Shown here in pieces: positions 1-9,168 of a DNA stretch of 64,000 bases (the stretch's first letter is position 1; each line of letters starts with the position of its first letter). The stretch comes from Pseudotabrizicola formosa (GTDB lineage: Bacteria > Pseudomonadota > Alphaproteobacteria > Rhodobacterales > Rhodobacteraceae): positions 310,001-374,000 of the forward strand of contig NZ_PJOM01000002.1 of the NCBI RefSeq assembly GCF_002900965.1, in the 5' to 3' direction. The position numbers and the translations under genes were made by a program. The notes below the pieces were generated by a model. That model saw nothing but the letters and a program-made list of their open reading frames with translations. It was not told the DNA's origin and did not search any database.

Positions 1-472
1 GCAGCCCGCCGATCAGCGGCCCCAGCACGAAGCCCACACCGAAGCCTGCGCCGATCAGCCCGAACCGCGCTCCGCGCTGATCGGGCGGGGTGATATCGGC
101 GATATAGGCAATGGCGGTGGAATAGGTGGCTGCCGTGATCCCCGCCACCAGCCGCGCGATCAGCAACAGCCAGATCGTGGGGGCAACCGCCATCACCAGA
201 TAGTCGAGCCCCATCACCAGCAGCGATACCAGAAGCACCGGTCGGCGGCCAAACCGGTCTGACAGCGCGCCAAGGATCGGGCCGAACAGGAACTGCATCA
301 CCGCATAGGATGTGGCCAGCACCCCGCCCCAGAGGGCGGCATGCGCCAGATCCTGCCCGGTGACGGCGCGGATCAGATCGGGCATCACCGGAAAGATCAG
401 CCCGATCCCGATGGCATCCAGCGTCACCGTGGCGAGGATGAAGCTCAGCGCGAGCCTTGGCGTGGCGGTCAC
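1..472 (-). CDS. MFS transporter, TCR/Tet-like (C-terminus outside window)
   Basis: N-terminal 157 residues of a major facilitator superfamily drug/metabolite exporter of the inner membrane. The first segment contains DAIGIGLIFPVMPDL, the usual opening of TCR/Tet-type antiporters, followed by the loop motif GALSDRFGRRPVLL (MFS motif A) and several hydrophobic helices. The only plausible start is a GTG at 472 that overlaps the stop of the upstream hydrolase (GTGA), so it is translationally coupled and is the last visible gene of a minus-strand operon. The gene continues past base 1. The substrate cannot be told; resistance function is not implied. Confidence 0.85.
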   Translation of the reverse strand, partial: MTATPRLALSFILATVTLDAIGIGLIFPVMPDLIRAVTGQDLAHAALWGGVLATSYAVMQFLFGPILGALSDRFGRRPVLLVSLLVMGLDYLVMAVAPTIWLLLIARLVAGITAATYSTAIAYIADITPPDQRGARFGLIGAGFGVGFVLGPLIGGL

Positions 473-1194
473 TTCGGGGCCCGTGCGGCTTGGGCGATGT
501 CGTGCAGGCGCTGGGCCAGGGCCTCGGGGCAGGCGAAGAACGGCGAATGGGAGGCGGCCAGGGTGCTGCGATTTGCCTCTGGCACGGCCTGTTCCATCAC
601 CGCCTGATACTCGGGCGGGATGGCGCGGTCCTCCAGACAGCGGATGTAATGCCGGGGCAGGGACTGGCTGCGCTGGGTCAGCGTGAGGGCGGTTTCCTGC
701 GGCGTGATCGGCTGCGGGGTCAGGCACAGGCTGGCCAGGGCCTGCGCCTGCGGGTCGCAGTCGTGGTAGAACAGCGCAGCGGTCTGAGCGGGGTCGAAGC
801 TGAAGGCGCCGCCCGCCTTGTCCACCCGGATCGCCGGGGCCAGCGGCTGGCGGGGGCCGGCGCGGCGCATGTCGCCCAATGTCATCCCCGACACCGGCGC
901 ATAGGCGCAGAGGTAGACCAGGGCGGCCATATGGATGGGGTCATGTTCGGCCGCGGCGGTGATCGCATAGCCCGCCATGGAATGGCCGACCACAATCGTC
1001 GGGCCGGTCACTGCGGCACAGATCGCCTGCGCATAGCTGTCAAGCGTCACCGCCTGCGCCGGCGTGCGGTCGCGGCCATGGCCGGGCAGGTCGATGGCGC
1101 GGGCGGTGTGGCCCAGGGCGGCAAGCGCCGGGATCACCCGGTGCCAGCACCAGGCCCCGTGGCAAGAGCCGTGGATCAGCAGGAAGTCAGACAT
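469..1194 (-). CDS. alpha/beta hydrolase (esterase-like)
   Basis: A 241-residue single-domain alpha/beta hydrolase. It opens with the oxyanion-hole motif LIHGSCHGAWCW and has the nucleophile elbow GHSMAGY (Ser) near residue 80; a late Asp and a C-terminal ASHSPFF His complete a likely triad. The pattern resembles the plant-like salicylate/methylesterase branch (AB hydrolase 6). The ATG at 1194 is preferred because it begins directly at the conserved first strand; an in-frame ATG 13 codons upstream lies inside the neighbouring gene. It overlaps the next hydrolase upstream by 8 bases and the MFS gene downstream. Substrate unknown. Confidence 0.8.
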   Translation of the reverse strand: MSDFLLIHGSCHGAWCWHRVIPALAALGHTARAIDLPGHGRDRTPAQAVTLDSYAQAICAAVTGPTIVVGHSMAGYAITAAAEHDPIHMAALVYLCAYAPVSGMTLGDMRRAGPRQPLAPAIRVDKAGGAFSFDPAQTAALFYHDCDPQAQALASLCLTPQPITPQETALTLTQRSQSLPRHYIRCLEDRAIPPEYQAVMEQAVPEANRSTLAASHSPFFACPEALAQRLHDIAQAARAPK

Positions 1195-1972
1195 GGCCGA
1201 TACTCTCCAGAAAGTCGTGCAAGACGGTGGCATCGGTCTCCGGCTGATCCAGCATCGGCAGATGGCCCGCCCCGCGGATCAGCTGGAACCGGCTGCCAAG
1301 GATCAGATCGGCGGTTTCCCGGACCAGATCGGGCGGGGTGGCCCCATCGCGGATGCCGGCAAGCGCAAGGGTGGGCAGGGTGAGCCCGGCGGTGGGCGTG
1401 TAGAAATCAGTGCCGGCAAGCGCCGCCGCAGCCCCCCTCCAGCCTTCGGGATCGGTGGCCAGCAGCAGGGCGCGGGCCTGCGCCAGCGCCGGGGCATCGC
1501 GCCACTGGCGGCCAAACCACCGCTCCAGCGTGGTGTCGGCGATGGCGGCGATGCCACCTGTGCGCACCGCATCGCTTTGCGCCTGCCATTGTGCGGCAAG
1601 GCCAATCCGGGCTGCGCTGTTGCTCAGCACCATGGCGCGCACCAGATCCAGCCGCTTGACCGCCAGACCCTGCGCGATCATCCCGCCGAGCGAATGGCCG
1701 ACCACCACCGCGTCGCGCAGGCCTGCCTGCGCCATCACCCGTTCGACATCATGGATCAGCGCACCCATCGCATAGGGGCCTTGCGGCACATCCGACAGAC
1801 CGTGCCCGCGCAAGTCCAGCCGCAGGAGGCGATGGCGGGGCAGCCGTGCTGCCACCGCATCCCAAAGCCGCAGGCTGGTGCCAAGCCCGTGCAGCAACAC
1901 GACCGGGGGCGCGTTGTCCGGTCCGGACAGGTCCATGTTCAGCCGCAGGTCGGGAAAGAACGCCAGCGCCAT
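1187..1972 (-). CDS. alpha/beta hydrolase, 3-oxoadipate enol-lactonase-like (PcaD family)
   Basis: A 261-residue cytosolic alpha/beta hydrolase. Motifs match the PcaD branch: LLHGLGTSLRLWD near residue 27, nucleophile elbow GHSLGGMIAQG near 93, then NSAARIG, RWF, PEGWRG and DGATPPDLVRE, and a GAGHLPMLDQPE His near the end. PcaD hydrolyses 3-oxoadipate enol-lactone in the protocatechuate branch of beta-ketoadipate degradation. No other pca genes are present in the window, so the true substrate may differ. It sits 3 bases downstream of the dehydratase gene and overlaps the following hydrolase, indicating one transcript. Confidence 0.75.
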   Translation of the reverse strand: MALAFFPDLRLNMDLSGPDNAPPVVLLHGLGTSLRLWDAVAARLPRHRLLRLDLRGHGLSDVPQGPYAMGALIHDVERVMAQAGLRDAVVVGHSLGGMIAQGLAVKRLDLVRAMVLSNSAARIGLAAQWQAQSDAVRTGGIAAIADTTLERWFGRQWRDAPALAQARALLLATDPEGWRGAAAALAGTDFYTPTAGLTLPTLALAGIRDGATPPDLVRETADLILGSRFQLIRGAGHLPMLDQPETDATVLHDFLESIGHV

Positions 1973-1975
1973 GGC

Positions 1976-2932
1976 TCAGCCAAACCGGGCCAAGGCGTCG
2001 CGGAACAGGGCCGGGTCGGCATTGCCGCCGCTTGCCACACAGATCACCGGATCTTTCGTTTCCGCAAACAGCGCCGCCGCCAGCGCCACGGCCCCCCCGG
2101 GTTCCAGCACGAGCCGCAGGTGGGCAAAGGCCAGCACCATCGCCTGCAGCGCCTGATCATCGGTGACGGTGATCCCCGGCCCGGCCAGACGCTGCAAGAC
2201 CGGAAAGGTCAGCTCTCCCGGGCTGGGCGTCAGAATCGCGTCGCAGACCGAGCCTGTGGTCGCAAGATTGCGCAGCCTCTGCCCCGCCGCCAGGGACCGC
2301 GCCATGTCGTCAAATCCGACCGGTTCCACCGTGCGCAAGCGCAGGCCCGGGGCCTGCGCCTCCAGCGCCAGCGCGATCCCCGCCGAAAGCCCGCCCCCGC
2401 CACAGCAGACCAGGACATCGGCGGCATCAATGCCCGCCGCGCGGGCTTGCGCCGCAATCTCCAGCCCCACGCTGCCTTGCCCGGCAATCACCTGGCGGTC
2501 ATCAAACGGCTTGATCAGCACCAGCCCGTGCTGCGCGCACAGCGCAGCCCCCAGCGCATCGCGGTCCTCGGTGGCGCGGTCATAAAGCACCACCTTTGCC
2601 CCATAGGCTTGTGTATTGGCGATCTTCACCTGCGGCGCGTCCGATGGCATCACCACCACGCAGTCCAACCCGTGCCGTGCGGCGGCCAGCGCCACGCCTT
2701 GGCCGTGATTGCCCGAGGAATAGGCCAGCACGCCCCTTGTCCCCGCAGGCAGGGCCGATACCGCCGACCACGCGCCCCGGAACTTGAACGAACCGGTCAC
2801 CTGCAGGCATTCCGCCTTCACAAACACCTGCTTGCCATAGGCGGCATCCAGCAGGGGCGCGTTCAGCAGCGGTGTGATCCGCGCCTGGCCCGCAAGACGC
2901 GCCGCTGCGGCTTCGATCATCGTGATGTTCAT
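1976..2932 (-). CDS. threonine/serine dehydratase family PLP enzyme
   Basis: A 318-residue fold-type II pyridoxal-phosphate enzyme. The PLP lysine is in TGSFKFRGA near residue 48; SSGNHGQG binds the substrate carboxylate and GGGGLSAG holds the cofactor phosphate. Length and the lack of a C-terminal ACT domain fit catabolic threonine/serine ammonia-lyases or the related 3-hydroxyaspartate dehydratases, which deaminate hydroxy amino acids to 2-oxoacids. The exact substrate cannot be assigned by eye. The start overlaps the stop of the upstream hydrolase by four bases (ATGA), so it is part of the minus-strand operon. Confidence 0.85.
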   Translation of the reverse strand: MNITMIEAAAARLAGQARITPLLNAPLLDAAYGKQVFVKAECLQVTGSFKFRGAWSAVSALPAGTRGVLAYSSGNHGQGVALAAARHGLDCVVVMPSDAPQVKIANTQAYGAKVVLYDRATEDRDALGAALCAQHGLVLIKPFDDRQVIAGQGSVGLEIAAQARAAGIDAADVLVCCGGGGLSAGIALALEAQAPGLRLRTVEPVGFDDMARSLAAGQRLRNLATTGSVCDAILTPSPGELTFPVLQRLAGPGITVTDDQALQAMVLAFAHLRLVLEPGGAVALAAALFAETKDPVICVASGGNADPALFRDALARFG

Positions 2933-3753
2933 GCGCAGGCCCTCAGGAAATCATGGATCACCGCGACGGCCTCCGGCTCATCCAGAAACGGAATATGCGC
3001 GCGGTCGGGGACCTCGGCAAAGATCATGTCGGGGCGGCGCTGACGCATCTTATCCGCCGTGGCCCGCGACAACAGATCGGAATTTGCCCCCCGGATCAAC
3101 GCCAGCGGCAGCCCGGCACAGGTGTCGAACAGTGGCCACAGATCGACCGGCGGCCCTTGGAACGCCGCCAGAAACGCATCCCGCAGCGCCGGATCATAGG
3201 TGATGCGCAAGCCTTCGGGCGTTTCGCGGTAATGCAGGCGCGCCTCTTCCAGCCAGCGGCTGGCCGGCACATCCGAAAAGCCCGGCATCACGCCCGGCAG
3301 GGCTGCCGCCAGCGCCGCATGGGTCTTTGCTGACGGATTGCGCCCCACATAGTCGAAAATCCGCTCCAGCCCCGGGCGGTGGATCTCTGGCCCCACATCA
3401 TTCAACAAAAGCCCCAAAAGGCGCGGCCGGGCCACCGCCGCCAGCATCATCCCGATCAGCCCGCCGCGCGAGGTGCCGATGACCGCCGCACGCTCTACCC
3501 CCAGATGGTCGAGCAGCGTCACCGCATCGCCCGCCTCGACCGGCACCGTATAGGTCTCGGCCCCGGTCCAGGCACTTTGCCCGCGCCCCCGGTAGTCCAT
3601 CCGGATCAGCCGGCACGGCGGCAGGTGCGGCTGCATATAGTCAAAATCGCCCATGGTCCGGGTCAGCCCGGACAGGCACAGCACCGGCAGACCCTCGCCC
3701 TGCTCGTCATAGGCCAGACGCGCGCCATCCGGTGCAGTGAAAAATGCGGTCAT
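2929..3753 (-). CDS. alpha/beta hydrolase
   Basis: A 274-residue alpha/beta hydrolase and the first gene of the minus-strand operon. The protein begins MTAFFTAPDGARLAY, has LCLSGLTRTMGDFD at the oxyanion hole, the nucleophile elbow GTSRGGLIG (Ser) and a C-terminal DRAHIPFLDEPE containing the probable catalytic His. The ATG at 3753 is chosen because AGGAG lies seven bases upstream; longer in-frame starts run into unconserved sequence. Substrate unknown. The 250 bp to the divergent ABC transporter gene should hold both promoters; no specific operator was recognised. Confidence 0.8.
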   Translation of the reverse strand: MTAFFTAPDGARLAYDEQGEGLPVLCLSGLTRTMGDFDYMQPHLPPCRLIRMDYRGRGQSAWTGAETYTVPVEAGDAVTLLDHLGVERAAVIGTSRGGLIGMMLAAVARPRLLGLLLNDVGPEIHRPGLERIFDYVGRNPSAKTHAALAAALPGVMPGFSDVPASRWLEEARLHYRETPEGLRITYDPALRDAFLAAFQGPPVDLWPLFDTCAGLPLALIRGANSDLLSRATADKMRQRRPDMIFAEVPDRAHIPFLDEPEAVAVIHDFLRACA

Positions 3754-4004
3754 CGGCAGGCTCCTGTGGTCCATCGCGGCGGGGCATATCCCCGGCAGCA
3801 GATAAAGCCCAAGCGCGCCTTGCCCGCAAGTTCCCATGCACAGGACAGGACTGTCGCGCCCTGCCGCGCCCCCGTTCCAGAGACGCTCCCCAGAGCCGCC
3901 CGCAGAGATCACTGGCGCGCCGGGCGGCACGGGGCGCGGCAAATGGGGCGCTTGCCCCGGTGGCGCGGGTTGCCTAAACCCGCAGCACAACAAGGCAGGA
4001 CGAT

Positions 4005-5786
4005 ATGGCACGCACACCCACAGTGACCGAGGACCGCGCAAAATCGAAACAGGTCGGTGCGCTTGCCGGGCTTTTGCCCTTTCTCTCTCCCTACCGGCCT
4101 TTGCTGGTGCTGGCGCTGCTGGCCTTGGTGCTGACCGCCGCTGTCAGCCTTGTGCTGCCCTTGGCGGTGCGCCGGGTGGTCGACAATTTCAATGCCGATG
4201 TGGTGATCCTCGACCAGTATTTCGGCGCGGCCATCATCATCGCCGGGCTGTTCGCCTTTGGCTCGGGCATGCGCTATTATCTTGTGACCCGCCTGGGCGA
4301 ACGGGTGGTGGCCGATATCCGCCGCGCGCTGTTTGACCGGGTGCTGATGCTGTCGCCCGCCTTCTTTGAACGCATCATGACCGGCGAGGTGCTCAGCCGC
4401 ATCACCACCGACACCACGCTGATCCTGTCGCTGATCGGGTCTTCGGTTTCCATCGCGCTGCGCAACAGCCTGATCCTGCTGGGGGGGTTGGTACTGATGC
4501 TGCTGACCTCGGCCAAACTGGCGGGGCTGGTCTTGCTGATCGTGCCGGTGGTCGTGGTGCCGATCATCATCCTGGGGCGCCGGTTGCGCACCCTGGGGCG
4601 CGAAAATCAGGACTGGATCGCCTCGTCTTCCGGCTCGGCCTCCGAGGCGCTGTCTTCGGTGCAGACCGTGCAGGCCTTCACCCATGAAGGCCAGACCCGC
4701 GCCGCCTTTGCCGAGGTGACGGAAAAAAGCTTTGCTTCGGCCAAGACCCGCATCGGCACCCGCGCCGTGCTGACGATCTTTGTGATCTTTCTGGTGTTCA
4801 CCGGCATTGTCGGCGTGCTGTGGATGGGCGCACGCGATGTCCGCGCCGGGGCGATGACCGCCGGAGAGCTGATCCAGTTCGTGATCTATGCCATCATGGT
4901 GGCCGGATCGGTGGGCGCGCTGTCTGAAATCTGGGGGGAATTGCAGCGCGCCGCCGGGGCCACCGAACGGCTGGTGGAACTGCTGCACGCCACCGATCCG
5001 GTGAAAGACCCTGCCCAGCCCAAGGCGCTGCCGCGCCCGGTGCGCGGCGACATCCGCTTTGATGCGGTGACCTTCCGCTATCCGGCCCGGCCCGACGCTT
5101 CGGCGCTGGATGCGGTATCGCTGCATGTCCGCCCCGGCGAGACGGTGGCGCTGGTCGGCCCCTCCGGCGCGGGCAAGACCACGATCCTGCAACTGCTCTT
5201 GCGCTTCTATGATCCGCAGCAGGGCGCGGTGCGGCTCGACGGGGTGGATCTGCGCGATCTGGACCGCACCGATTTCCGCCAGTCGCTGTCGCTGGTGCCG
5301 CAAGACCCGGTGATCTTTGCCAGCTCGGCCCGCGACAACATCCGCTTTGGCCGGCCCTCTGCCAGCGATGCCGAAGTCGAAGCCGCCGCCCGCGCCGCTG
5401 CGGCACATGACTTCATCAGCCTGCTGCCGCAGGGCTATGACACCTATCTTGGCGAACGCGGCGTCATGCTGTCGGGCGGGCAGAAACAGCGCATCGCCAT
5501 CGCCCGCGCCATCCTGCGCGACGCGCCGGTGCTGCTGCTGGACGAGGCCACCTCGGCGCTGGATGCCGAATCCGAACGGCTGGTGCAATCGGCGGTCGAA
5601 ACCCTGGCGATCGGCCGCACCACCCTGGTGGTGGCGCACCGCCTGGCCACCGTGAAACGGGCCGACCGGATCGTGGTCTTCGATCAGGGCCGCATCGTGG
5701 CCCAGGGCAAGCATGATGATCTGGTGGCACAGGGCGGCCTCTACGCCCGCCTCGCCCGCCTGCAATTCACCGATGGCGCGGCCTGA
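4005..5786 (+). CDS. ABC transporter, fused permease and ATPase (exporter type)
   Basis: A 593-residue half-transporter with the exporter architecture: about six membrane helices in residues 25-310, then a nucleotide-binding domain. Walker A is GPSGAGKTT near 384, the signature is LSGGQKQR near 488, Walker B with the D-loop is VLLLDEATSALD near 510, and the switch His is in VAHRL. It presumably works as a homodimer in the inner membrane, exporting a lipid or hydrophobic compound in the manner of MsbA-type proteins; the substrate is not evident. A purine-rich AGGCAGGA precedes the ATG. A separate gene 150 bp downstream encodes an acyl-CoA synthetase. Confidence 0.9.
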   Translation: MARTPTVTEDRAKSKQVGALAGLLPFLSPYRPLLVLALLALVLTAAVSLVLPLAVRRVVDNFNADVVILDQYFGAAIIIAGLFAFGSGMRYYLVTRLGERVVADIRRALFDRVLMLSPAFFERIMTGEVLSRITTDTTLILSLIGSSVSIALRNSLILLGGLVLMLLTSAKLAGLVLLIVPVVVVPIIILGRRLRTLGRENQDWIASSSGSASEALSSVQTVQAFTHEGQTRAAFAEVTEKSFASAKTRIGTRAVLTIFVIFLVFTGIVGVLWMGARDVRAGAMTAGELIQFVIYAIMVAGSVGALSEIWGELQRAAGATERLVELLHATDPVKDPAQPKALPRPVRGDIRFDAVTFRYPARPDASALDAVSLHVRPGETVALVGPSGAGKTTILQLLLRFYDPQQGAVRLDGVDLRDLDRTDFRQSLSLVPQDPVIFASSARDNIRFGRPSASDAEVEAAARAAAAHDFISLLPQGYDTYLGERGVMLSGGQKQRIAIARAILRDAPVLLLDEATSALDAESERLVQSAVETLAIGRTTLVVAHRLATVKRADRIVVFDQGRIVAQGKHDDLVAQGGLYARLARLQFTDGAA

Positions 5787-5938
5787 CCGGCGCAGCCCCA
5801 TGGCCACCGCCGCGCCCTGACGTTGCGTTGCCACCCGTCACCCGCGCTTGGCAAACCATCCGTTTGCCCACATGTTGGGCGCAGGGAAGACAGGCCCCGC
5901 GTCAACGGGGCTGCGCAGGACCACAGGGGAGGGGACCA

Positions 5939-7828
5939 ATGGGAAAATTCGTCACGCGTGAGGATATCGCCGCGACCGAGGCCGAGATGCCATGGGCCAA
6001 GCGCCCGGTGGCGCGCACGATTCATGAGGCGATCAGCGCGGCCAAGGCCAGCCACGGCCAGCGCCCTGCGCTGAGCTATCAGCTGCTCTCGGGCCCCGAC
6101 ACCCGCCGCGACACCCTCACCTGGGCGCAATTCCACGCCCAGGCCACGCAGGCCGCCAACCTGTTCCGCAGCCTGGGCGTGGGCGAAACGGATGTGGTGG
6201 CCTTTGTGCTGCCCAATACGCTGGAAACCGCCGTGACCCTGATCGGCGGCGCGGTGGCGGGGATCGTCAATCCGATCAACCCGCTGCTGGAACCCGAACA
6301 GATCAGCGCCATCCTGCGCGAGACCAAGGCCAAGGTGGTGGTCACCCTGCGCGCCTTTCCCAAAACCGATGTGCCGCAAAAGGTGGCCGAGGCGGTGCGC
6401 CATGCGCCTTCGGTGAAAACCGTGCTCGAGGTGGATCTGGTGCGCTATCTGTCGGGGGCCAAGAAATACATCGTGCCGCTGATCCGGCCCAAGAACCCCA
6501 CCAGCCACACCGCCAATGTGCGCAACTTCGCCACCGAACTGGCCCGGCAGCCTGCCGACCGGCTCACCTTTGCCGACGAGCCGCGCGACCGTGTGGCCGC
6601 CTATTTCCACACCGGCGGCACCACCGGCATGCCCAAGGTGGCGCAGCACAAGGTGTCAGGCATGATCTACAACGGCTGGCTGGGACATCAGCTGTTGTTC
6701 AAGCCCGATGATGTGGTGATGTGCCCGCTGCCGCTGTTCCATGTCTTTGCCACCTATCCGATCCTCATGAGCATGATTGCATCAGGCGCCCATGCGGTGT
6801 TCCCGACCCCGGCGGGCTATCGTGGCGACGGGGTGTTCGACAATTTCTGGAAACTGATCGAACGCTACAAGGCCACCTATATGATCACCGTGCCCACCGC
6901 GCTGTCGGCGCTGATGCAGCGCCCGGTGAATGCGGATATTTCTACCTTGCGCAACGCCTTCTCCGGCTCCTCGCCGCTGCCGGTCGAACTCTACAACCGC
7001 TTCAAAAAGGAAACCGGGGTCGAGATCGTCGAGGGCTATGGCCTGACCGAATGCACCTGCCTGGTGTCGATCAACCCGCCCGATGGGGTAAAGAAGATCG
7101 GCTCGGTGGGTCTGCCCTTCCCCTATACCCATGTCCGCATCCTGATCCAGACGCCCGAAGGCTTCCGCGAATGCGGCGTGGATGAGGTGGGGGAAATCTG
7201 CGTCGCCAACCCCGGCGTCTATGAAGGCTCGACCTATACCGAGGTCGACAAGAACAAGGATCTGTTCGCCGAAGGCCGCTTCCTGCGCACCGGCGATCTG
7301 GGCCGCATCGATGCCGATGGCTATCTGTTCATCACCGGGCGGGCCAAGGATCTGATCATCCGCGGCGGCCACAACATCGACCCCGCCATCATCGAAGAGG
7401 CGCTGATGGGGCATGAGGCGGTGGCCGTGGTCGGCGCCATCGGTCAGCCAGACGCGCATTCGGGCGAGTTGCCCGCGGCTTACGTCGAACTCGTCAAAGG
7501 CTCCACCGCCACCGTGGCCGACCTGATGGAGTATGCCAGCAAACACATCCATGAACGCGCGGCCCTGCCGAAATACATCGAGATCCTGCCCGAAGTGCCC
7601 AAAACCGCCGTCGGCAAGGTGTTCAAGCCCGACCTGCGCCGCATGGCCATCACCCGCGTCTATGATGCCGCACTGGAACAGGCAGGCATCCCCGCCCGCG
7701 TGGCACTGGTCACCGAAGACAAGAAACGCGGTCTGGTCGCCAAGCTGAGCAAATCGGGCGAGGTCGAGGACGCCAAGGTGACCGAAGCGCTGGGCGGCTT
7801 CACCAGCCCATGGGACTGGGCGGCCTGA
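5939..7828 (+). CDS. acyl-CoA synthetase (AMP-forming)
   Basis: A 629-residue ANL-superfamily adenylating enzyme that activates a carboxylic acid to its CoA thioester. The P-loop-like AMP motif is HTGGTTGMPK near residue 223, GYGLTE follows near 362, and the TGDLGRIDADGYLFITGR hinge with the C-terminal catalytic lysine region (KTAVGKVFKP) is intact. It is longer than typical medium/long-chain synthetases and resembles the PRK07529-type acyl-CoA synthetases. The ATG at 5939 follows AGGGGAGGGGACCA, a strong ribosome binding site; open frame extends upstream but has no such site. Chain-length preference cannot be predicted. Confidence 0.85.
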   Translation: MGKFVTREDIAATEAEMPWAKRPVARTIHEAISAAKASHGQRPALSYQLLSGPDTRRDTLTWAQFHAQATQAANLFRSLGVGETDVVAFVLPNTLETAVTLIGGAVAGIVNPINPLLEPEQISAILRETKAKVVVTLRAFPKTDVPQKVAEAVRHAPSVKTVLEVDLVRYLSGAKKYIVPLIRPKNPTSHTANVRNFATELARQPADRLTFADEPRDRVAAYFHTGGTTGMPKVAQHKVSGMIYNGWLGHQLLFKPDDVVMCPLPLFHVFATYPILMSMIASGAHAVFPTPAGYRGDGVFDNFWKLIERYKATYMITVPTALSALMQRPVNADISTLRNAFSGSSPLPVELYNRFKKETGVEIVEGYGLTECTCLVSINPPDGVKKIGSVGLPFPYTHVRILIQTPEGFRECGVDEVGEICVANPGVYEGSTYTEVDKNKDLFAEGRFLRTGDLGRIDADGYLFITGRAKDLIIRGGHNIDPAIIEEALMGHEAVAVVGAIGQPDAHSGELPAAYVELVKGSTATVADLMEYASKHIHERAALPKYIEILPEVPKTAVGKVFKPDLRRMAITRVYDAALEQAGIPARVALVTEDKKRGLVAKLSKSGEVEDAKVTEALGGFTSPWDWAA

Positions 7829-7970
7829 GCCCTCCCGGCCCGGGCGGCGCGGCTCTGGACAGGGGGCGCGCCTTGGCACCGCCGGTGCGGTGCTGACCGC
7901 TGGCCGGTGCGGCGTCGGGGGAACAGTCGGGCGGGATGCGTGTTGATCCTTTGAACACAGGAGCATTGTC

Positions 7971-8333
7971 ATTCTGGCCCTTGGTGATCATCTGCCTGCC
8001 ACCGCTGCTGTTCTGGACTGGGTGGCCCTCGCGATTGAACTGTTTTCAATCGCGATTTTCGTTCTGGGTGTCCTGCGGTTTTCAGGCTGGTTCTTTTCCG
8101 GCGAAGCCCTGCGTCGCGATGCGCATGAACGCAGCCATCAGCTCAACCGGGGGCGGCTGGCGCTGGGGCGGCACATTCTGGCCGGGCTGGACGTGTTGAT
8201 CGTGGCCGACCTGATCCGCACCGTGCTGCACCTGAATGTGGACACGATCCTGCTGCTGGGCGGGCTGGTGCTGATCCGGTCGCTGATCTCCTTCGTGCTT
8301 GAACATGAAATGCGGGCGCTGGAAAAGGAATGA
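7971..8333 (+). CDS. DUF1622 family membrane protein, probable ATT start
   Basis: A small inner-membrane protein of the DUF1622 family with three hydrophobic segments and the pattern GRHILAGLDVLIVADLIRTV that typifies the family; function unknown. The only ATG/GTG/TTG start in the open frame is GTG at 8022, which lacks a ribosome binding site and would delete the N-terminal residues usual in the family. An AGGAG at 7959-7963 lies seven bases before an in-frame ATT at 7971, which would give 120 residues. I annotate the ATT start as most likely, with GTG 8022 as fallback. GGAAC-N16-TGTT at 7920-7944 is a near match to an EcfG promoter. Confidence 0.7.
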   Translation: MLALGDHLPATAAVLDWVALAIELFSIAIFVLGVLRFSGWFFSGEALRRDAHERSHQLNRGRLALGRHILAGLDVLIVADLIRTVLHLNVDTILLLGGLVLIRSLISFVLEHEMRALEKE

Positions 8334-8382
8334 TTGCGATGGGCTGCGGCTGGCCCTCCGGCCCGCGCCGGTTGCGCCGCAT

Positions 8383-8396
8383 AAACATTAATGTTT
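8383..8396. promoter_or_regulatory. AT-rich perfect 14-bp palindrome
   Basis: AAACATTAATGTTT is a perfect palindrome in an AT-rich island between the DUF1622 gene and the convergent EI24 gene. A second short hairpin (CCCCTGT-AAC-ACAGGGG, 8443-8459) lies close by. Neither is followed by a T-run. It could be an operator or simply the end region of two convergent genes; no regulator is recognised. Confidence 0.35.
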
Positions 8397-8475
8397 CATG
8401 AATATCAAAGGCCAAGCCCTTGATTTCAAACATATCCCACCCCTGTAACACAGGGGGAAGCCGCCACAGGCCCCC

Positions 8476-9168
8476 TCACGCCCCCCGGTTCAGCCGGTGG
8501 AACAGATGGGTAAAGGTGGCCGCCCCCAGCACCGGGATCAACAGGTTGATCAGCGGCACCGACAAGGGGGCCGCCATCAGCACCCCCGCCAGCCAGACCT
8601 TGCCCCGGTGCCGCTTGCGCAGGGCCTTCGCCCCCTCCCGCCCCAGCCGCCGCATGGCCACCAGCGTGAAATATTCCCGCCCCAGCAGCAGCCCGTTGAC
8701 CGCCCAGAACACCACCGGAATGAACGGCCCGGCAAAGGCATAAAGGATCAGCGCCAGCGCATTGACCGCGATCAGCAGGGCAAAGAAATTCGCCGCATCC
8801 ACCAGCGCGTCGCCCAAGGGGATGCGCGGCGCGGGTGGCAGCGCGGGATAATGCCGGTCCTCCACCGCCTGCGCCACGTCTTCCAGAAACAGCCCGGTAA
8901 AGGCCGAAGCCACCGGCATCATCAGAAACACCGACAACCCGATCATCAGCAGCGCCGAGCCCCAGGACAACAGCGTATCCAGCCCCTCTACCGGGCCGAC
9001 AAAGGGAATGGCCACGCTGTCAGGCACCACCATCTGGATCAGCGCCAGAAATCCGGCATAGACCGCCACCAGCAGCGCCAGCGACAACAGCACCCCCAGC
9101 ACCATCACCCTGCGAAAGCGCGGGTCGGACAGCTGCCGCAGCGCCTTGAGAAAATCCCCGATGATCAT
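8476..9168 (-). CDS. EI24 domain membrane protein (CysZ-like)
   Basis: A 230-residue inner-membrane protein of the EI24/CysZ family with about four long hydrophobic segments (roughly residues 22-45, 65-90, 130-170 and 195-220). CysZ in enterobacteria mediates sulfate uptake, but alphaproteobacterial members have no proven role and no sulfur-assimilation gene is adjacent. Its start overlaps the stop of the upstream nitroreductase gene by four bases (ATGA), so the two form a two-gene unit. Confidence 0.75.
   Translation of the reverse strand: MIIGDFLKALRQLSDPRFRRVMVLGVLLSLALLVAVYAGFLALIQMVVPDSVAIPFVGPVEGLDTLLSWGSALLMIGLSVFLMMPVASAFTGLFLEDVAQAVEDRHYPALPPAPRIPLGDALVDAANFFALLIAVNALALILYAFAGPFIPVVFWAVNGLLLGREYFTLVAMRRLGREGAKALRKRHRGKVWLAGVLMAAPLSVPLINLLIPVLGAATFTHLFHRLNRGA

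Noticed and set aside
1064-3043. A 659-codon plus-strand open frame over the hydrolase and dehydratase genes
   Set aside because: Spans several well-supported minus-strand genes and has no family-like sequence.
3909-5834. A 641-codon minus-strand open frame over the ABC transporter gene
   Set aside because: Low-complexity His/Gln/Arg-rich translation typical of an antisense shadow; the plus-strand ABC motifs are complete.
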